From contig CM067589.1 in assembly GCA_034336665.1 (NCBI GenBank), positions 1,311,720-1,375,719 of the forward strand: a DNA stretch of 64,000 bases. The letters are read 5' to 3'. Below the pieces are notes generated by a model that worked only from the letters and a program-made list of their open reading frames with translations, did no database searches and was not told where the DNA came from. Each line of letters begins with the position of its first letter. The stretch's first letter is position 1. The stretch is from Luscinia megarhynchos (Eukaryota > Chordata > Aves > Passeriformes > Turdidae). Of the stretch, positions 25,063-34,079 are shown piece by piece. The translations under genes and the position numbers were made by a program.

Positions 25063-25450
25063 GAATTCCCAAACCTCACCTGTTGAATTCCCAAACCTCA
25101 CCTGCTGAATCCCCAAATCTCACTTGATGAATCTCCAAATCTCACTTGATGAATCTCCAAATCTCACTTGATGAATCCCCAAATCTCACTTGATGAATCC
25201 CCAAATCTCACCTGATGAATCCCCAGATCTGATCTCCTGAATCCCCAAACCTCACCTGCTGAATCCCGAATCTCACGTGCTGAATTCCCAAACCTCACCT
25301 GCTGAATCCCAAATCTCACCTGCTGAATTCTCAAATCTCACTTGATGAATCCCCAAACCTCACTTGATGAATCCCCAAATATCATTTGATGAATCCCCAA
25401 ATCTCACCTGATGAATTCCCAAATTTCACCTCCTGAATCCCCACATTCCT
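24600..25450. repeat. Minisatellite, about 22-bp unit, interrupted
   Basis: Copies of a unit like AATCCCCAAATCTCACCTGC followed by TG occupy 24,600-24,780 and 25,060-25,450, separated by the duplicated 3' UTR block. They lie in what may be the extended PHB1 3' UTR. Confidence 0.9.
24848..24853 (-). terminator. Duplicated AATAAA signal
   Basis: The copy of the PHB1 proximal poly(A) signal carried by the duplicated 3' block. It could act as an alternative site if transcription reads through. Confidence 0.45.
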
Positions 25451-25516
25451 CCAGATCCCCAAATTCAGAGTCACTGAAGCCACCTCTGTGACCGCAGCCC
25501 CAACGCCGCGTTCACT

Positions 25517-25522
25517 TTTATT
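25517..25522 (-). terminator. PHB1: PHB1 proximal polyadenylation signal
   Basis: AATAAA on the minus strand about 105 bp after the PHB1 stop codon, in the context TTGAATAAAAGTGAAC. Cleavage would be expected near 25,490-25,505. The resulting 3' UTR is short; the distal signal near 24,205 is an alternative. Confidence 0.6.
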
Positions 25523-25626
25523 CAATTTCCCATCCGCAAAAAATTCCAAATTTCCATTTCCTCCGCCGGAGGAACCCGCCATGATTTTTTTCCGTGTTTA
25601 GTGTTTCCTCTCTCCCTCAGGCGCTG

Positions 25627-25839
25627 TCACTGGGGCAGCTGCAGCAGCACGGCCTGGCCCGAGGGCAGGTAGGTGATGTTGCGCGAGCGGGACAGCTGGT
25701 ACGCGATGTCCTCGGCCGCCTCCAGCTTGCGCAGCTCGATCAGCCCGTCGCCCGCCGTGGCCAGCGAGTTGGCAATCAGCTCTGCGGCCTTGGAGTCGCC
25801 CTCAGCTGAGATCACTGCTGCCTTCTTCTGCTGCTCTGC
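25627..25839 (-). CDS. PHB1: PHB1 last coding exon
   Basis: A 213-bp exon with 70 codons plus TGA (25,629-25,627), residues 203-272 of prohibitin 1. It starts [20 protein letters not shown] and ends [12 protein letters not shown], as in human except for conservative changes (I to V, A to S, S to A). The acceptor is TTTCCCTGCAG. The segment holds the C-terminal part of the coiled coil used in the PHB1-PHB2 ring assembly and the C-terminal tail facing the mitochondrial intermembrane space. The phase is 0 with the preceding exon, and the frame is intact. Confidence 0.96.
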   Translation of the reverse strand, partial: AEQQKKAAVISAEGDSKAAELIANSLATAGDGLIELRKLEAAEDIAYQLSRSRNITYLPSGQAVLLQLPQ

Positions 25840-25969
25840 CTGCAGGGAAAGCCAGAGATTTTTGTTGATTGCATGGTTTTTATTACAATTGTATTGGCGC
25901 AACGAATGTACGTGGATGCGACACGCGGGTGTGGCACCGTTACAGAAACTCAACACTGAAAACATAAAA

Positions 25970-26900
25970 TTGTTGAATAATCTAATTAAGCCTCACAGCT
26001 TCGTAGAAACAGCAATTACAAAAATGTATAACCAATCTAAAAAAAAAATCATAGTTAAATAATCTATTAACTGAGCCTCACACCATTGTAAAAACAGCAA
26101 TTAGAAAAAAAAAGTATAACAAAACTCAAACTGAAAAAAAAAATCCATAGTTAAATAATCTATTAACTGAGCCTCACACCATAGCAAAAACAGCAATTAG
26201 AAAAAAAAAGTATAACAAAACTCAAACTGACAAAAAAAACCCATAGTTAAATAATCTATTAACTGAGCCTCACACCATTGTAAAAACAGTGATTGCAAAA
26301 ATAAATAATCATAGTTAAATAATCTAATTAACTGAGCATCACACCATCATAAAAGCAGCAATTACAAAAAAAAAGGATAACCAAACTCCAAAAGAAATCA
26401 CAGTTGAGAAATCTAATTGAGCCTCACACCATAGTAAAAACAGCAATTAGAAAAAAAAAGTATAACAAAACTCAAACTAAAAATAAATCATAGTTAAATA
26501 ATCTAATTAACTGAGCCTCACACCATTGTAAAAACAGCAATTACAAAAAAAGGATAACCAAACTCCAAGTAAAAAGAAATCAAAAAAAATCATAGTTGAG
26601 TAATCTAATTAACTGAGCCTCACACCATCATAAAAACAGTGATTACAAAGGATAACCAAACTCAAAAAAAAATCATAGTTAACTAAGCCTCACACCATAG
26701 TAAAAACAGCAGTTAGAAAAAAAAAGTATAACCAAACTCCAAATAAAAAAAAATCATAGTTAAACAATCTAATTAACTGAGCCTCACAGCATAGTAAAAG
26801 CAGCAATTACAAAAAAAGTACAGCCAAACTCAAAAAGAAATATAGTTAAATAATCTAATTAACTAAGCCTCACACCACTGTAAAAAAAAACTAAAAAATA
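25970..26900. repeat. AT-rich tandem repeat, 70-97 bp unit, about ten copies
   Basis: Copies are anchored on AACTGAGCCTCACACCAT (for example 26,070, 26,166, 26,262) and contain AAAACAGCAATTAGAAAA, AACCAAACTC and CATAGTTAAATAATCTA. Spacing is 96, 96, then about 69 bp as segments drop out. Confidence 0.92.
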
Positions 26901-27044
26901 AATATATATGTACTAATTATCATGGTAATAGTAATATTTGTGCTTTATCTACTTCAATGTACCCAACAAAAAAAAATTAACAAAACTCTCAGCACAGTGT
27001 TCACAGCTGGAACAGAAGGGGGAGCTGCTGGAACCCCTGGGCAA

Positions 27045-27890
27045 AGGGAAAAAGGGAATTTCAATTTTATTTGGGCAAGGGAAAAAATCCTATTTGGGCC
27101 AAAAGGGAAAAAGGGAATTTCAATCCCTATTTGGGCAAAGAAAAAACAATTTCAATTCTATTTGGACAAAGGAAAAAAGGGAATTTCAATTCTTATTTAT
27201 GCAAGGAAAAAAGGCAATTTCAATTCTATTTATGAGCAGGAAAAAGGCAATTTCAATTCTATTTGGGCAAAGGGAAAAAGGCAATTTCAATTATATTTAT
27301 GAAGGGGAAAAAGGCAATTTCAGTTATATTTATGGAAGGGGACAAGGCAATTTCAATTCTATTTGGGCAAAGGGAAAAAGGCAATTTCAATTATATTTAT
27401 GAATGGGAAAAAGGCAATTTCAGTTATATTTATGGAAGGGGAAAAGGCAATTTCAATTCTATTTATGAGCAGGAAAAAGGCAATTTCAATTCTATTTGGG
27501 CAAAGGGAAAAAGGCAATTTCAATTATATTTATGAATGGGAAAAAGGCAATTTCAGTTATATTTATGAATGGGAAGAATGCAATTTCAATCCAGTTTGGG
27601 CAAGGGAAAAAGGCAATTTCAGTTACATTTATGAATGGGAAAAATGCAATTTCCATTATATTTATGAATGGGAAAAAGGCAATTTCAGTTATATTTATGA
27701 ATGGGAAAAATGCAATTTCCATTATATTTATGAATGGGAAAAATGCAATTTCAATTCTATTTGGGCAAAGGGAAAAATGCAATTTCAGTTATATTTATGA
27801 GTAGGAAAAAGGCAATTTCAGTTATATTTATGAATGGGAAAAATGCAATTTCAGTTATATTTATGAATGGGAAAAAGGCAATTTCAATCC
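27045..27890. repeat. Minisatellite, about 33-bp unit
   Basis: About 26 copies of GGCAATTTCAATTCTATTTG followed by GGCAAAGGGAAAAA. Variants with TTATATTTATGAATGGGAAA alternate in runs, giving a mosaic order of two unit types. Confidence 0.93.
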
Positions 27891-28037
27891 CGTTTGGCCC
27901 CCCCTTGCCTGACTCATCCTGTCTGTGGCCCTGCTGCAGGCCTGGCCTTTGGGAGCAGGATCCCAGCAGGACAATCCCAGGAGGACATCCCAGGAAACCC
28001 TTGGGTTTGGAAGGAGATCCCCAATTCCCCCGGGTAC

Positions 28038-28133
28038 CTTCTCGACGATGAAGCGCGCGCGCTCCGCCTCCTGCTGCGCCACCTGCTTCATCTCCACCGC
28101 CTCCGTGAACTCCTTGCCGAACGTCAGGTGGGT
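28038..28133 (-). CDS. PHB1: PHB1 coding exon, coiled-coil region
   Basis: A 96-bp, phase 0-0 exon encoding 32 residues (171-202) of prohibitin 1: [20 protein letters not shown] and then [12 protein letters not shown]. The acceptor is CCCCCAG and the donor is GAG AAG/GTACCC. It covers the end of the SPFH domain and the start of the heptad-rich coiled coil. Met replaces the Ala found in human at EAVEAK, and Ile replaces Val in RFVVEK; both are conservative. Confidence 0.96.
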
Positions 28134-28309
28134 CTGGGGGCACAAACCCGCCGGGCACTCAGGGCTGGGGACCCCTGGGGTGTCCCACAGGACCCCACAG
28201 CCAGCCCTGTGGGGCAGGGGACTGCAGGAACAAAGTGCCAATTTGCCGTTTGGCAGAAATTAATAGAAACCTTTTTTGGTCAAAAAAACTCCCGGGGAAA
28301 GAGGGAGTG

Positions 28310-28890
28310 GGGATTTCGTGCTGTCCAAATGGGAATTTTATGCTTTGCAAATGGGAATTTTGTGGTGTTAAAATGAAAATTTTGTGTTTTCCAAATGGGA
28401 ATTTTGTGCTGTTCAAGAGGGAATTTTGTGTTTTCCAAATGGGAATTTTGTGCTGTTCAAGTGGCAATTTTGTGCTGCCCAAATCAGAATTCTGTGCTGT
28501 CCAAATGGGAATTTTATGCTTTCCAAATGGGAATTTTGTGCTTTGCAAATGGGAATTCTGTGCTGTCCAAACAGGAATTTTGTGCTGTTCAAGAGGGAAT
28601 TTTGTCCTTTCCAAGAAAAAATTTTGTGCTGTCCAAGTGGAAATTTTGTGGTGTTAAAATGGGAATTCAGTGCTTTCCAAATGGAAATTTCACACTGCTC
28701 AAATGGGAATTTTGTGTTTTCCAAATGGGAATTTTGTGCTGTCCCAGTGGGAATGTTGTGCTTTTCAAATGGGAATTTTCTGCTCTCTAAGTGGGAATTT
28801 TGTGATTTCCAAATAGGAATTTTGTGCTTTCCAAGAGGTAATTTTGTGCTGTCCCAGTGGGAATTTTGTGCTGTCCCAGTGGGAATTCTC
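28310..28890. repeat. Minisatellite, about 22-bp unit
   Basis: About 26 copies of GGGAATTTTGTGCTGTCCAA followed by AT, with TGTTTTCC, TGCTTTCC and GTTCAAGA variants. Confidence 0.93.
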
Positions 28891-29059
28891 ACTGCTGCCA
28901 AACCCCGCAGCCCCTGCAGCCCAATCCATCACCCTGAGCTGCAGCTGCTCCTGCTGGAGCCACCAAATCCCTGCAGGGACAGGGCTGGGGCCACCCAGGG
29001 GCCACCAAGGGCGGCCCAAGGTCACGGGGACACAGCTGTGACCAGGGTGTCCTTCTGAG

Positions 29060-29430
29060 CACAGCCACACCTGGCCAAATGGCCACACCTGGCCAAATGA
29101 CCAAATGTCCAAATGGCCACTGGTGGCCAAATGTCCAAATGGCCACACCTGGCCAAATGTTTAAATGGCCACACCTGGCCAAATGTCCAAATGGTCACAC
29201 CTGGCCAAATGTCCAAATGGTCACACCTGGCCAAATGTCCAAATGGCCACACCTGGCCAAATGACCAAATGTCCAAATGGCCACACCTTGCCAAATGTTT
29301 AAATGGCCACACCTGGCCAAATGGCCAAATGGTCACACCTGGCCAAATGACCAAATGGCCAAATGGTCACACCTGGCCAAATGTTTAAATGGCCACACCT
29401 GGCCAAATGTCCAAATGTCCAGCCCACCAT
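29060..29430. repeat. Minisatellite, about 26-bp unit
   Basis: About 15 copies of CCACACCTGGCCAAATGTCC followed by AAATGG, with a sub-repeat CAAATGGCCAAATG. Each copy has an E-box-like CACCTG. Confidence 0.93.
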
Positions 29431-29454
29431 GCTCTGGGCACTGACTCCCCCTGC

Positions 29455-29695
29455 CCAGGGGACAGGGACAGGGACAAGGACACCCAACAGGGACAGGACA
29501 CTCCCCAGGGACAGGGACAGGGACACCCACCAAAGACAGGGACACTTACAGGGACACTCACCAGGGACATGGACACTCCCAGGGACAGGGACACTCACAG
29601 GGACAGGGACACTGACCAAGGACAGGGACACTGACCAAGGACAGGGATACTCACAGGGACAGGGACACTCCCAGGGACACTCCCAGGGACACTGA
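29455..29695. repeat. Minisatellite, GGGACAGGGACACTC type
   Basis: Irregular copies of GGGACAGGGACACTCACA immediately downstream, on the minus strand, of the PHB1 donor at 29,700. Confidence 0.88.
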
Positions 29696-29700
29696 CTCAC

Positions 29701-29817
29701 CAGGGACACGTCGTCCAGGATGAGGCCGAAGGTGGCCGCGCGCTCGGTCAGGTCCTCGCTGACCTGCCTGGACACCAACTCGCGCTGCGTGATCAGCTCG
29801 CCCGCGTCAAAGCGCGC
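29701..29817 (-). CDS. PHB1: PHB1 coding exon, SPFH domain
   Basis: A 117-bp, phase 0-0 exon encoding residues 132-170: [20 protein letters not shown], then [19 protein letters not shown]. Acceptor CCGTTGCAG, donor CTG/GTGAGT. It is within the SPFH/band-7 domain and differs from human by D to E in VSDDLT. The frame is intact although both flanking introns are fully tandem-repetitive right up to the splice sites. Confidence 0.96.
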
Positions 29818-29821
29818 CTGC

Positions 29822-30355
29822 AACGGCAGGGACGGGCTGGGACGGGCTGGGAAGCGAGGATGGGACGGGCTGGGAATGGGCTGGGGCGGCAGGGACGGGC
29901 TGGGAGCGGCAGGGAAGCGGCAGGGGCGGGCTGGGAGCGGCAGGGAGCGGCAGGGAAGCGGCAGGGACGGGCTGGGAGCGGCAGGGAGCGGCAGGGAGCG
30001 GCAGGGGCGGGCTGGGAGCGGCAGGGGCGGGCTGGGAAAGCGGGCTGGGAATGGGCTGGGAATGGGCTGGGAATGGGCTGGGAATGGGCTGGGAATGGGC
30101 TGGGAGCGAGGATGGGAGCGGGATGGGAAGCGGGATGGGACAGGCTGGGAACGGGCTGGGAATGGGCTGGGACGGCAGGGACGGGCTGGGAACGGGCTGG
30201 GAGCGGGATGGGAATGGGATGGGAAGCGGGATGGGAGCGGGATGGGAACGGGATGGGACGGCAGGGAACGGGATGGAACGGCAGGGAACAGGCTGGGATG
30301 GGCTGGGAATGGGATGGAAAGCTCTGGGAATTGGATGGAACGGGATGGAACGGGA
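29822..30355. repeat. Minisatellite, about 10-bp unit
   Basis: About 50 copies of GGGCTGGGAA, GGGATGGGAA and GCAGGGAGCG decamer variants, starting within 5 bp of the PHB1 acceptor. The plus strand is G-rich with potential G-quadruplexes. Confidence 0.92.
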
Positions 30356-30559
30356 TGGACACCTCTGGGAAGGGGCAGCCATTCCAGGCTGCACCAGCCA
30401 GGGCAGCAGCAGGAATATCCCATGGAAAAGCCTCCCAGGCAGGTTTGGGATCCCCACCTGGGAAACAGCCAAGGCCAGGCCGGACGAGGCTCAGACCCCA
30501 CAGCAGGGTGAGGCTGCCTGAAACCCCTCCCTTCCCACCAGAGCAGCAATCCCAGAGCT

Positions 30560-30990
30560 GCAGCTCCCTGCAGGGACAGGGACAGGGACAGGGGCAGGGA
30601 CAGGGACAGGAGCAGAAGCAGGGACAGGGGGCAGAAGCAGGGGGGCAGGGACAGGGGGCAGAAGCAGGGGCAGGGGCAGGGACAGAAGCAGGGACAGGGA
30701 CAGGAGCAGGGACAGGAGCAGGAGCAGGGACAGGGACAGGAGCAGGGACAGGAGCAGGGACAGGAGCAGGGGGCAGGGGGCAGGGACAGGAGCAGGGGCA
30801 GGGGCAGGGACAGGGGCAGGAGCAGGGACAGGGACAGGAGCAGGGACAGGAGCAGGGGCAGGGGCAGGGACAGGAGCAGGGACAGGGACAGGAGCAGGGA
30901 CAGGGACAGGAGCAGGGACAGGGACAGGAGCAGGGACAGGAGCAGGGACAGGAGCAGGGACAGGGGCAGGGGCAGGAGCAGGAGCAGGGA
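30560..30990. repeat. Minisatellite of 6-bp words, GGGACAGGAGCA
   Basis: A hexamer array of GGGACA, GGAGCA and GGGGCA in changing order. It is stop-free in several frames, so it yields long artificial Gln/Gly or Pro/Cys-rich open frames that run into genuine PHB1 exons. Confidence 0.93.
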
Positions 30991-31008
30991 CAGCCCAGCA
31001 GCACTCAC

Positions 31009-31151
31009 CACCACGGACTTGAGGATCTCGGTGGTGATGGAGGGCAGCACGCGCTCGTCGTAGTCCTCGCCGATGCTGGTGAAGATGCGCGGCAGCTGCG
31101 CCGTCACCGGCCGGAACAGGATCCGCAGCGTGATGTTCACGTTCTGCAGGT
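31009..31151 (-). CDS. PHB1: PHB1 coding exon, SPFH domain
   Basis: A 143-bp exon: two bases completing Asp, then [35 protein letters not shown] and [12 protein letters not shown]. It covers residues 84 to 131 of prohibitin 1, the core of the SPFH domain. Acceptor CCTCTCCAG, donor GTG/GTGAGT. Phases agree with the exons on both sides (G/AC before, phase 0 after). It agrees with mammalian prohibitin as I recall it (mammals have PVASQLPRI where PVTAQLPRI is seen here). Confidence 0.96.
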
Positions 31152-31289
31152 CTGGAGAGGGGGCACAGCCTGCTCAGGGGCTGCCCAGCCCTGCACAGCT
31201 CTGGGCTCACACTCTTGCTTGGGTAAGTGAGGTGGTTTGGCTGCTCTTCGCAGCCTTGGGGTCCTGTGGTACCTGGCCCAGGTGAGATC

Positions 31290-32430
31290 CCGGCGTCCCT
31301 TCCAACCCCAAATATTTGGGAAGATTTCTTTAACCTGTCCTTTATTAAAAAATCTCAAACTATTCCCAAACTGGAATCTCCAGGGGTCCATTCCAACCCC
31401 AAATATTTGGGACCAAAGGAATCTTATTTATTAAAAATTCTCAAACTATTTCCATGTCAAACTGGGACATGTGGGATCTCCACAGAGTCAAGGAATCCGC
31501 AGAGGTCCCTTCCAACCCCAAACATCTGGGACCAAAGGAATCTTATTGATTAAAAATCTCAAACCATTCCCAAACTGGGACATGTAGGATCTCCACAATC
31601 AAGGAATCTCCAGAGGTCCCTTCCAACCCCCTATCCCAATATTTGGGACCAAAGGAATCTTATTTATTAAAAATCTCAAACCATCCCCATGTCAATCTGG
31701 GATTACACAGAGTTAAGGAATGTTTTGGGGCTGGAGAATCTCCCTTCCAACCCCAAATATTTGGCACCAAAGGAGGATTTCCTAAACCTATCTGTTATTA
31801 AAAATCTCAAACCATTCCCAAACTGGGACATGCGGGATCTCCACAATCAAGAAATCTCCAGTGGTCCCTTCCAACCCCAAATATCTGGGACCAAAGGAAG
31901 ATTTCCTAAATCTGTTCTTTATTAAAAATCTCAAACCATTCCCAAACTGGGACATGCGGGATCTCCACAATCAAGAAATCTCCAGAGGTCCCTTCCAACA
32001 AACCCCAGATATCTGGGACCAAAGGAAGATTTCCTAAATCTGTTCTTTATTAAAAATCTCAAACCATTCCCAAACTGGGACATGTGGAATCTCTGCAGAG
32101 TCAAGGAATCTGCAGAGGTCCTTTCCAACCCCAAATATCTGGGACCAAAGGAAGATTTCCTTAACCTGTTCTTTATTAAAAATCTCAAACCATTCCCAAA
32201 CTGAGACATGTGGGTTCTCCACAATCAAGGAATCTGCAGAGGTCCCTTCCAACCCCAGATATCTGGGACCAAAGGAAGATTTCCTAAATCTATCCTTTAT
32301 TAAAAATCTCAAACTATAGGATCTCCACAGGCAAGGAATCTGCAGAGGTCCCTTCCAACCCCAAATATCTGGGACCAAAGGAAGATTTCCTTAACCTGTC
32401 CTTTATTAAAAATCTCAGACCATCCCTGCC
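31290..32430. repeat. Tandem repeat, about 103-130 bp unit, nine copies, CR1-like
   Basis: Copies contain AGAGGTCCCTTCCAACCCCA, AATATCTGGGACCAAAGGAA, TTTATTAAAAATCTCAAACC and CAAACTGGGACATGTGGGAT. The phrase GGTCCCTTCCAACCCC is typical of the 3' end of avian CR1 retrotransposons, so the array probably arose by tandem amplification of a CR1 tail plus flanking DNA. Confidence 0.9.
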
Positions 32431-32434
32431 TGCT

Positions 32435-32520
32435 CCAGGGGCTGGAAGGGACCTCTGGACATCACCAGGTGACCCAGGCGGCCTTGGGGGCCCCTTCCTG
32501 GGCAGCCAGGGAGCAGAATG
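32435..32520. mobile_element. Possible CR1 LINE remnant, reverse orientation
   Basis: GGGGCTGGAAGGGACCTCTG followed by GACATCACCAGGTGACCCAG resembles the reverse complement of an avian CR1 3' region. Short and unaligned, hence moderate confidence. Confidence 0.45.
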
Positions 32521-32564
32521 CCAGGGGGATAGCCCAGAGCCTGGGGGTGCAGGGCCAGACCCAC

Positions 32565-32724
32565 CTTTGCTGCCGGTGATGACGGGGACGTTGCGGGGCC
32601 GCGAGCGGCAGTCGAAGATGATGGGCTTCTGCACCCAGGGGATCAGGAAATGGGTCCCTTCTCCCACCACCACGTCCTGCAGCCTGCGGGCGGTCAAAGA
32701 TCACAGCTCTGTGCCCTGCATCCA
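32565..32724 (-). CDS. PHB1: PHB1 coding exon 3 with a 2-bp deletion
   Basis: The exon encodes [10 protein letters not shown], then [15 protein letters not shown] and [21 protein letters not shown], residues 30 to 83 of prohibitin 1. Acceptor CCCCCCACAG, donor AAAG/GTGGGT. It is 160 bp; the intact exon should be 162 bp (53 codons plus 2 and 1 split bases). The frame changes between GACCGC (Asp-Arg) and CTGCAGGACGTG (Leu-Gln-Asp-Val), around 32,683-32,694, where human has RFRGVQD. A missing TT after the Arg codon explains the difference. Every other PHB1 exon is intact and strongly conserved and PHB1 is essential in animals, so an assembly or consensus error is the simplest reading; a real polymorphism or a lost gene is less likely. 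Confidence 0.9.
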
Positions 32725-32975
32725 CTGTGGGGGGCAAAAGGGGGAGTCAGGGGGGGTCACTGCTGCCAGCAGAGCCGCGGGGAGGGGTGGGGTTAGAACC
32801 AGAATTAATGGCAGAGAAAATCATTAATCATTGGAGCAATAAAGCAAGGAGAAGCTGGATGGAACTCCCTCAGGAGCAGCTCCAGGGGCTCAGTGTGTTT
32901 TTGTGGGGCAAGAAGTGAAGGTTTGGACAGGAATGCAGGATGAAGTGCTCTGGGGCGCCCAGGCCGCGCACTCAC
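32725..32975 (-). other. PHB1: PHB1 short intron
   Basis: Donor CG/GTGAGTGCGC at 32,975 and acceptor at 32,725. A non-repetitive 251-bp intron. Confidence 0.9.
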
Positions 32976-33063
32976 CGTTGTACAGAGCCGAGTTCACGAC
33001 TCCGCCGGCCACCGCCAGGCCCAGGCCGAGCTTCCCGATGCTCTCGAACACCTTGGCAGCCAT
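32976..33063 (-). CDS. PHB1: PHB1 first coding exon
   Basis: Twenty-nine codons plus one base, [20 protein letters not shown] then GVVNSALYN, starting at ATG 33,063. This is the N-terminal hydrophobic segment that anchors prohibitin 1 in the mitochondrial inner membrane; with PHB2 it forms ring scaffolds that stabilise respiratory-chain and m-AAA protease partners. Met-Ala-Ala and the Kozak context CGGGATGG support the start. Differences from human are L for F and G for A in GKFGLAL. Upstream, two possible acceptors (TTTCCAG, exon from 33,083 or 33,095) could join a non-coding first exon in the CpG island. Whole model: 819 bases expected, 272 residues, exactly the family length once the exon 3 gap is allowed for. 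Confidence 0.95.
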
Positions 33064-33169
33064 CCCGGAGCTCCAGAGCCCGCCTGGAAATCCGCCTGGA
33101 AACCCTCCAGGGTCAGACCTGCCCTGAGCCCCCACAGCACAGCGGGAGCATCGCCGGGGGGCCCAGAAC

Positions 33170-33560
33170 ACCTCGGTCCTGGGGGGCTCATTCTGCCCCC
33201 CAAATCCCTGGGGGGCTCCTTGTGCCCCCCACAAACCCCTTAGCCTTGAGGGGCTCATTGCGGCCCCAAAAACTCCTCGGTCCTGGAGGGTTCTTTTTGC
33301 CCCCAAATCCCTGGGGGGCTCCTTGTGCCCTCCAAACCCCTCAGCCCTGGGGGAGCTCCTTGTGCCCTCAAAAACACCTCAGCCCTGGGGGGTTCCTTAT
33401 GCCCCCCAAACCCCTGAGAAGCTCCTTGTGCCCTCAAAAACACCTCGGTCCTGGGCGGCTCCTTGTGCCCCCCAAACCCCTGAGAAGCTCCTTCTGCCCC
33501 CCAAACCCCTGAGGGGTTCCTTGTGCCCCCCAAACCCCTCAGCCCTGGGGGGCTCCTCGA
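33170..33560. repeat. Tandem repeat, about 35-40 bp unit, between PHB1 ATG and promoter
   Basis: About ten copies containing CCCCTCAGCCCTGGGGGGCT and CCTTGTGCCCCCCAAA, with alternation of CCAAACCCCTGAGAAGCTCC. It lies in the putative 5' UTR intron of PHB1. Confidence 0.9.
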
Positions 33561-34060
33561 TCCCGGGGGTCTCCCACCCGGTTCCCCCTCCATGACCTCC
33601 CCGTGCCCCCACACCCCGCACGCCCCCCGGGCCTCTCCCTCCCCGCTCTTTCCTAGGCCGCTCGCCGCCAGCACGGGCCAAAGCGTGGCCGCGTCCACCC
33701 TGCCCGCCCGGCCTCAGGCTCGGCTCGGCTCGGCCCGGCCCGGTTCGGTTCGGTTCCCCCCGCAGCCCCGGACCCACCGCCGCCCTCCCGCCCGCCGCTC
33801 CCGCCGCGCCGCTGACCTCCACATGAATCCGCGGCCGCCCGCCCCAGCGCGCACGCGCGCCGCGCCAAGACGCGCCCTCCTCATTGGCCCGCGCCCCCCG
33901 GTGCATGCTGGGATTTGTAGTTCTCCGCCTCCGCGCCCGCTGCCGGCCCGCCTACAGTTCCCGGTGTGCCCCGGGGCGGGGCCGCTCCCTGAGCAAGGCC
34001 GCGCGCTATTGGCTGGGTTACCGCAAAGCCTCATGGGAGATGTAGTCCTGGAAGGGGAAG
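33560..34060 (-). promoter_or_regulatory. PHB1: PHB1 CpG-island promoter
   Basis: Non-repetitive, CpG-rich DNA. Reading the minus strand it has CCAAT boxes at 33,887-33,883 and 34,012-34,008, a GC box near 33,971-33,981, and two motifs matching the ZNF143/SBS pattern ACTACAANTCCCANNATGC: 33,921-33,903 and, weaker, 34,046-34,029. A third, CTACAGTTCCCGGTGTGC, is on the plus strand at 33,952-33,969. This fits a TATA-less housekeeping promoter starting transcription near 33,650-33,860, which would give a non-coding first exon. The exact start and donor were not resolved. Confidence 0.75.
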
Positions 34061-34079
34061 CACGCGGGATAGCTGAGCT

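Larger units (their letters stand above)
25840..28037 (-). other. PHB1: PHB1 intron between the last two coding exons
   Basis: A GTACCC donor at 28,037-28,032 and the acceptor at 25,840. It is almost entirely two arrays (25,970-26,900 and 27,045-27,890) with short unique joins. Confidence 0.9.
28134..29700 (-). other. PHB1: PHB1 intron
   Basis: Donor GTGAGT at 29,700-29,695. Contains arrays at 28,310-28,890, 29,060-29,430 and 29,455-29,695; the segment 28,890-29,060 is unique. Confidence 0.9.
29818..31008 (-). other. PHB1: PHB1 intron made almost wholly of two arrays
   Basis: Donor GTGAGT at 31,008-31,003. Arrays at 29,822-30,355 and 30,560-30,990 flank about 200 bp of unique sequence (30,356-30,560). 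Confidence 0.9.
31152..32564 (-). other. PHB1: PHB1 intron with CR1-like tandem array
   Basis: Donor GTGGGT at 32,564-32,559. Most of the intron is the 31,290-32,430 array; 32,440-32,564 is a unique join with a CR1-like phrase. Confidence 0.88.

Noticed and set aside
29299..31140. A 613-codon minus-strand open frame looking like a large Pro/Ser/Leu-rich protein
   Set aside because: It is two genuine PHB1 exons joined through stop-free repeat DNA; canonical splice sites and exact prohibitin phases show that the middle is intron.
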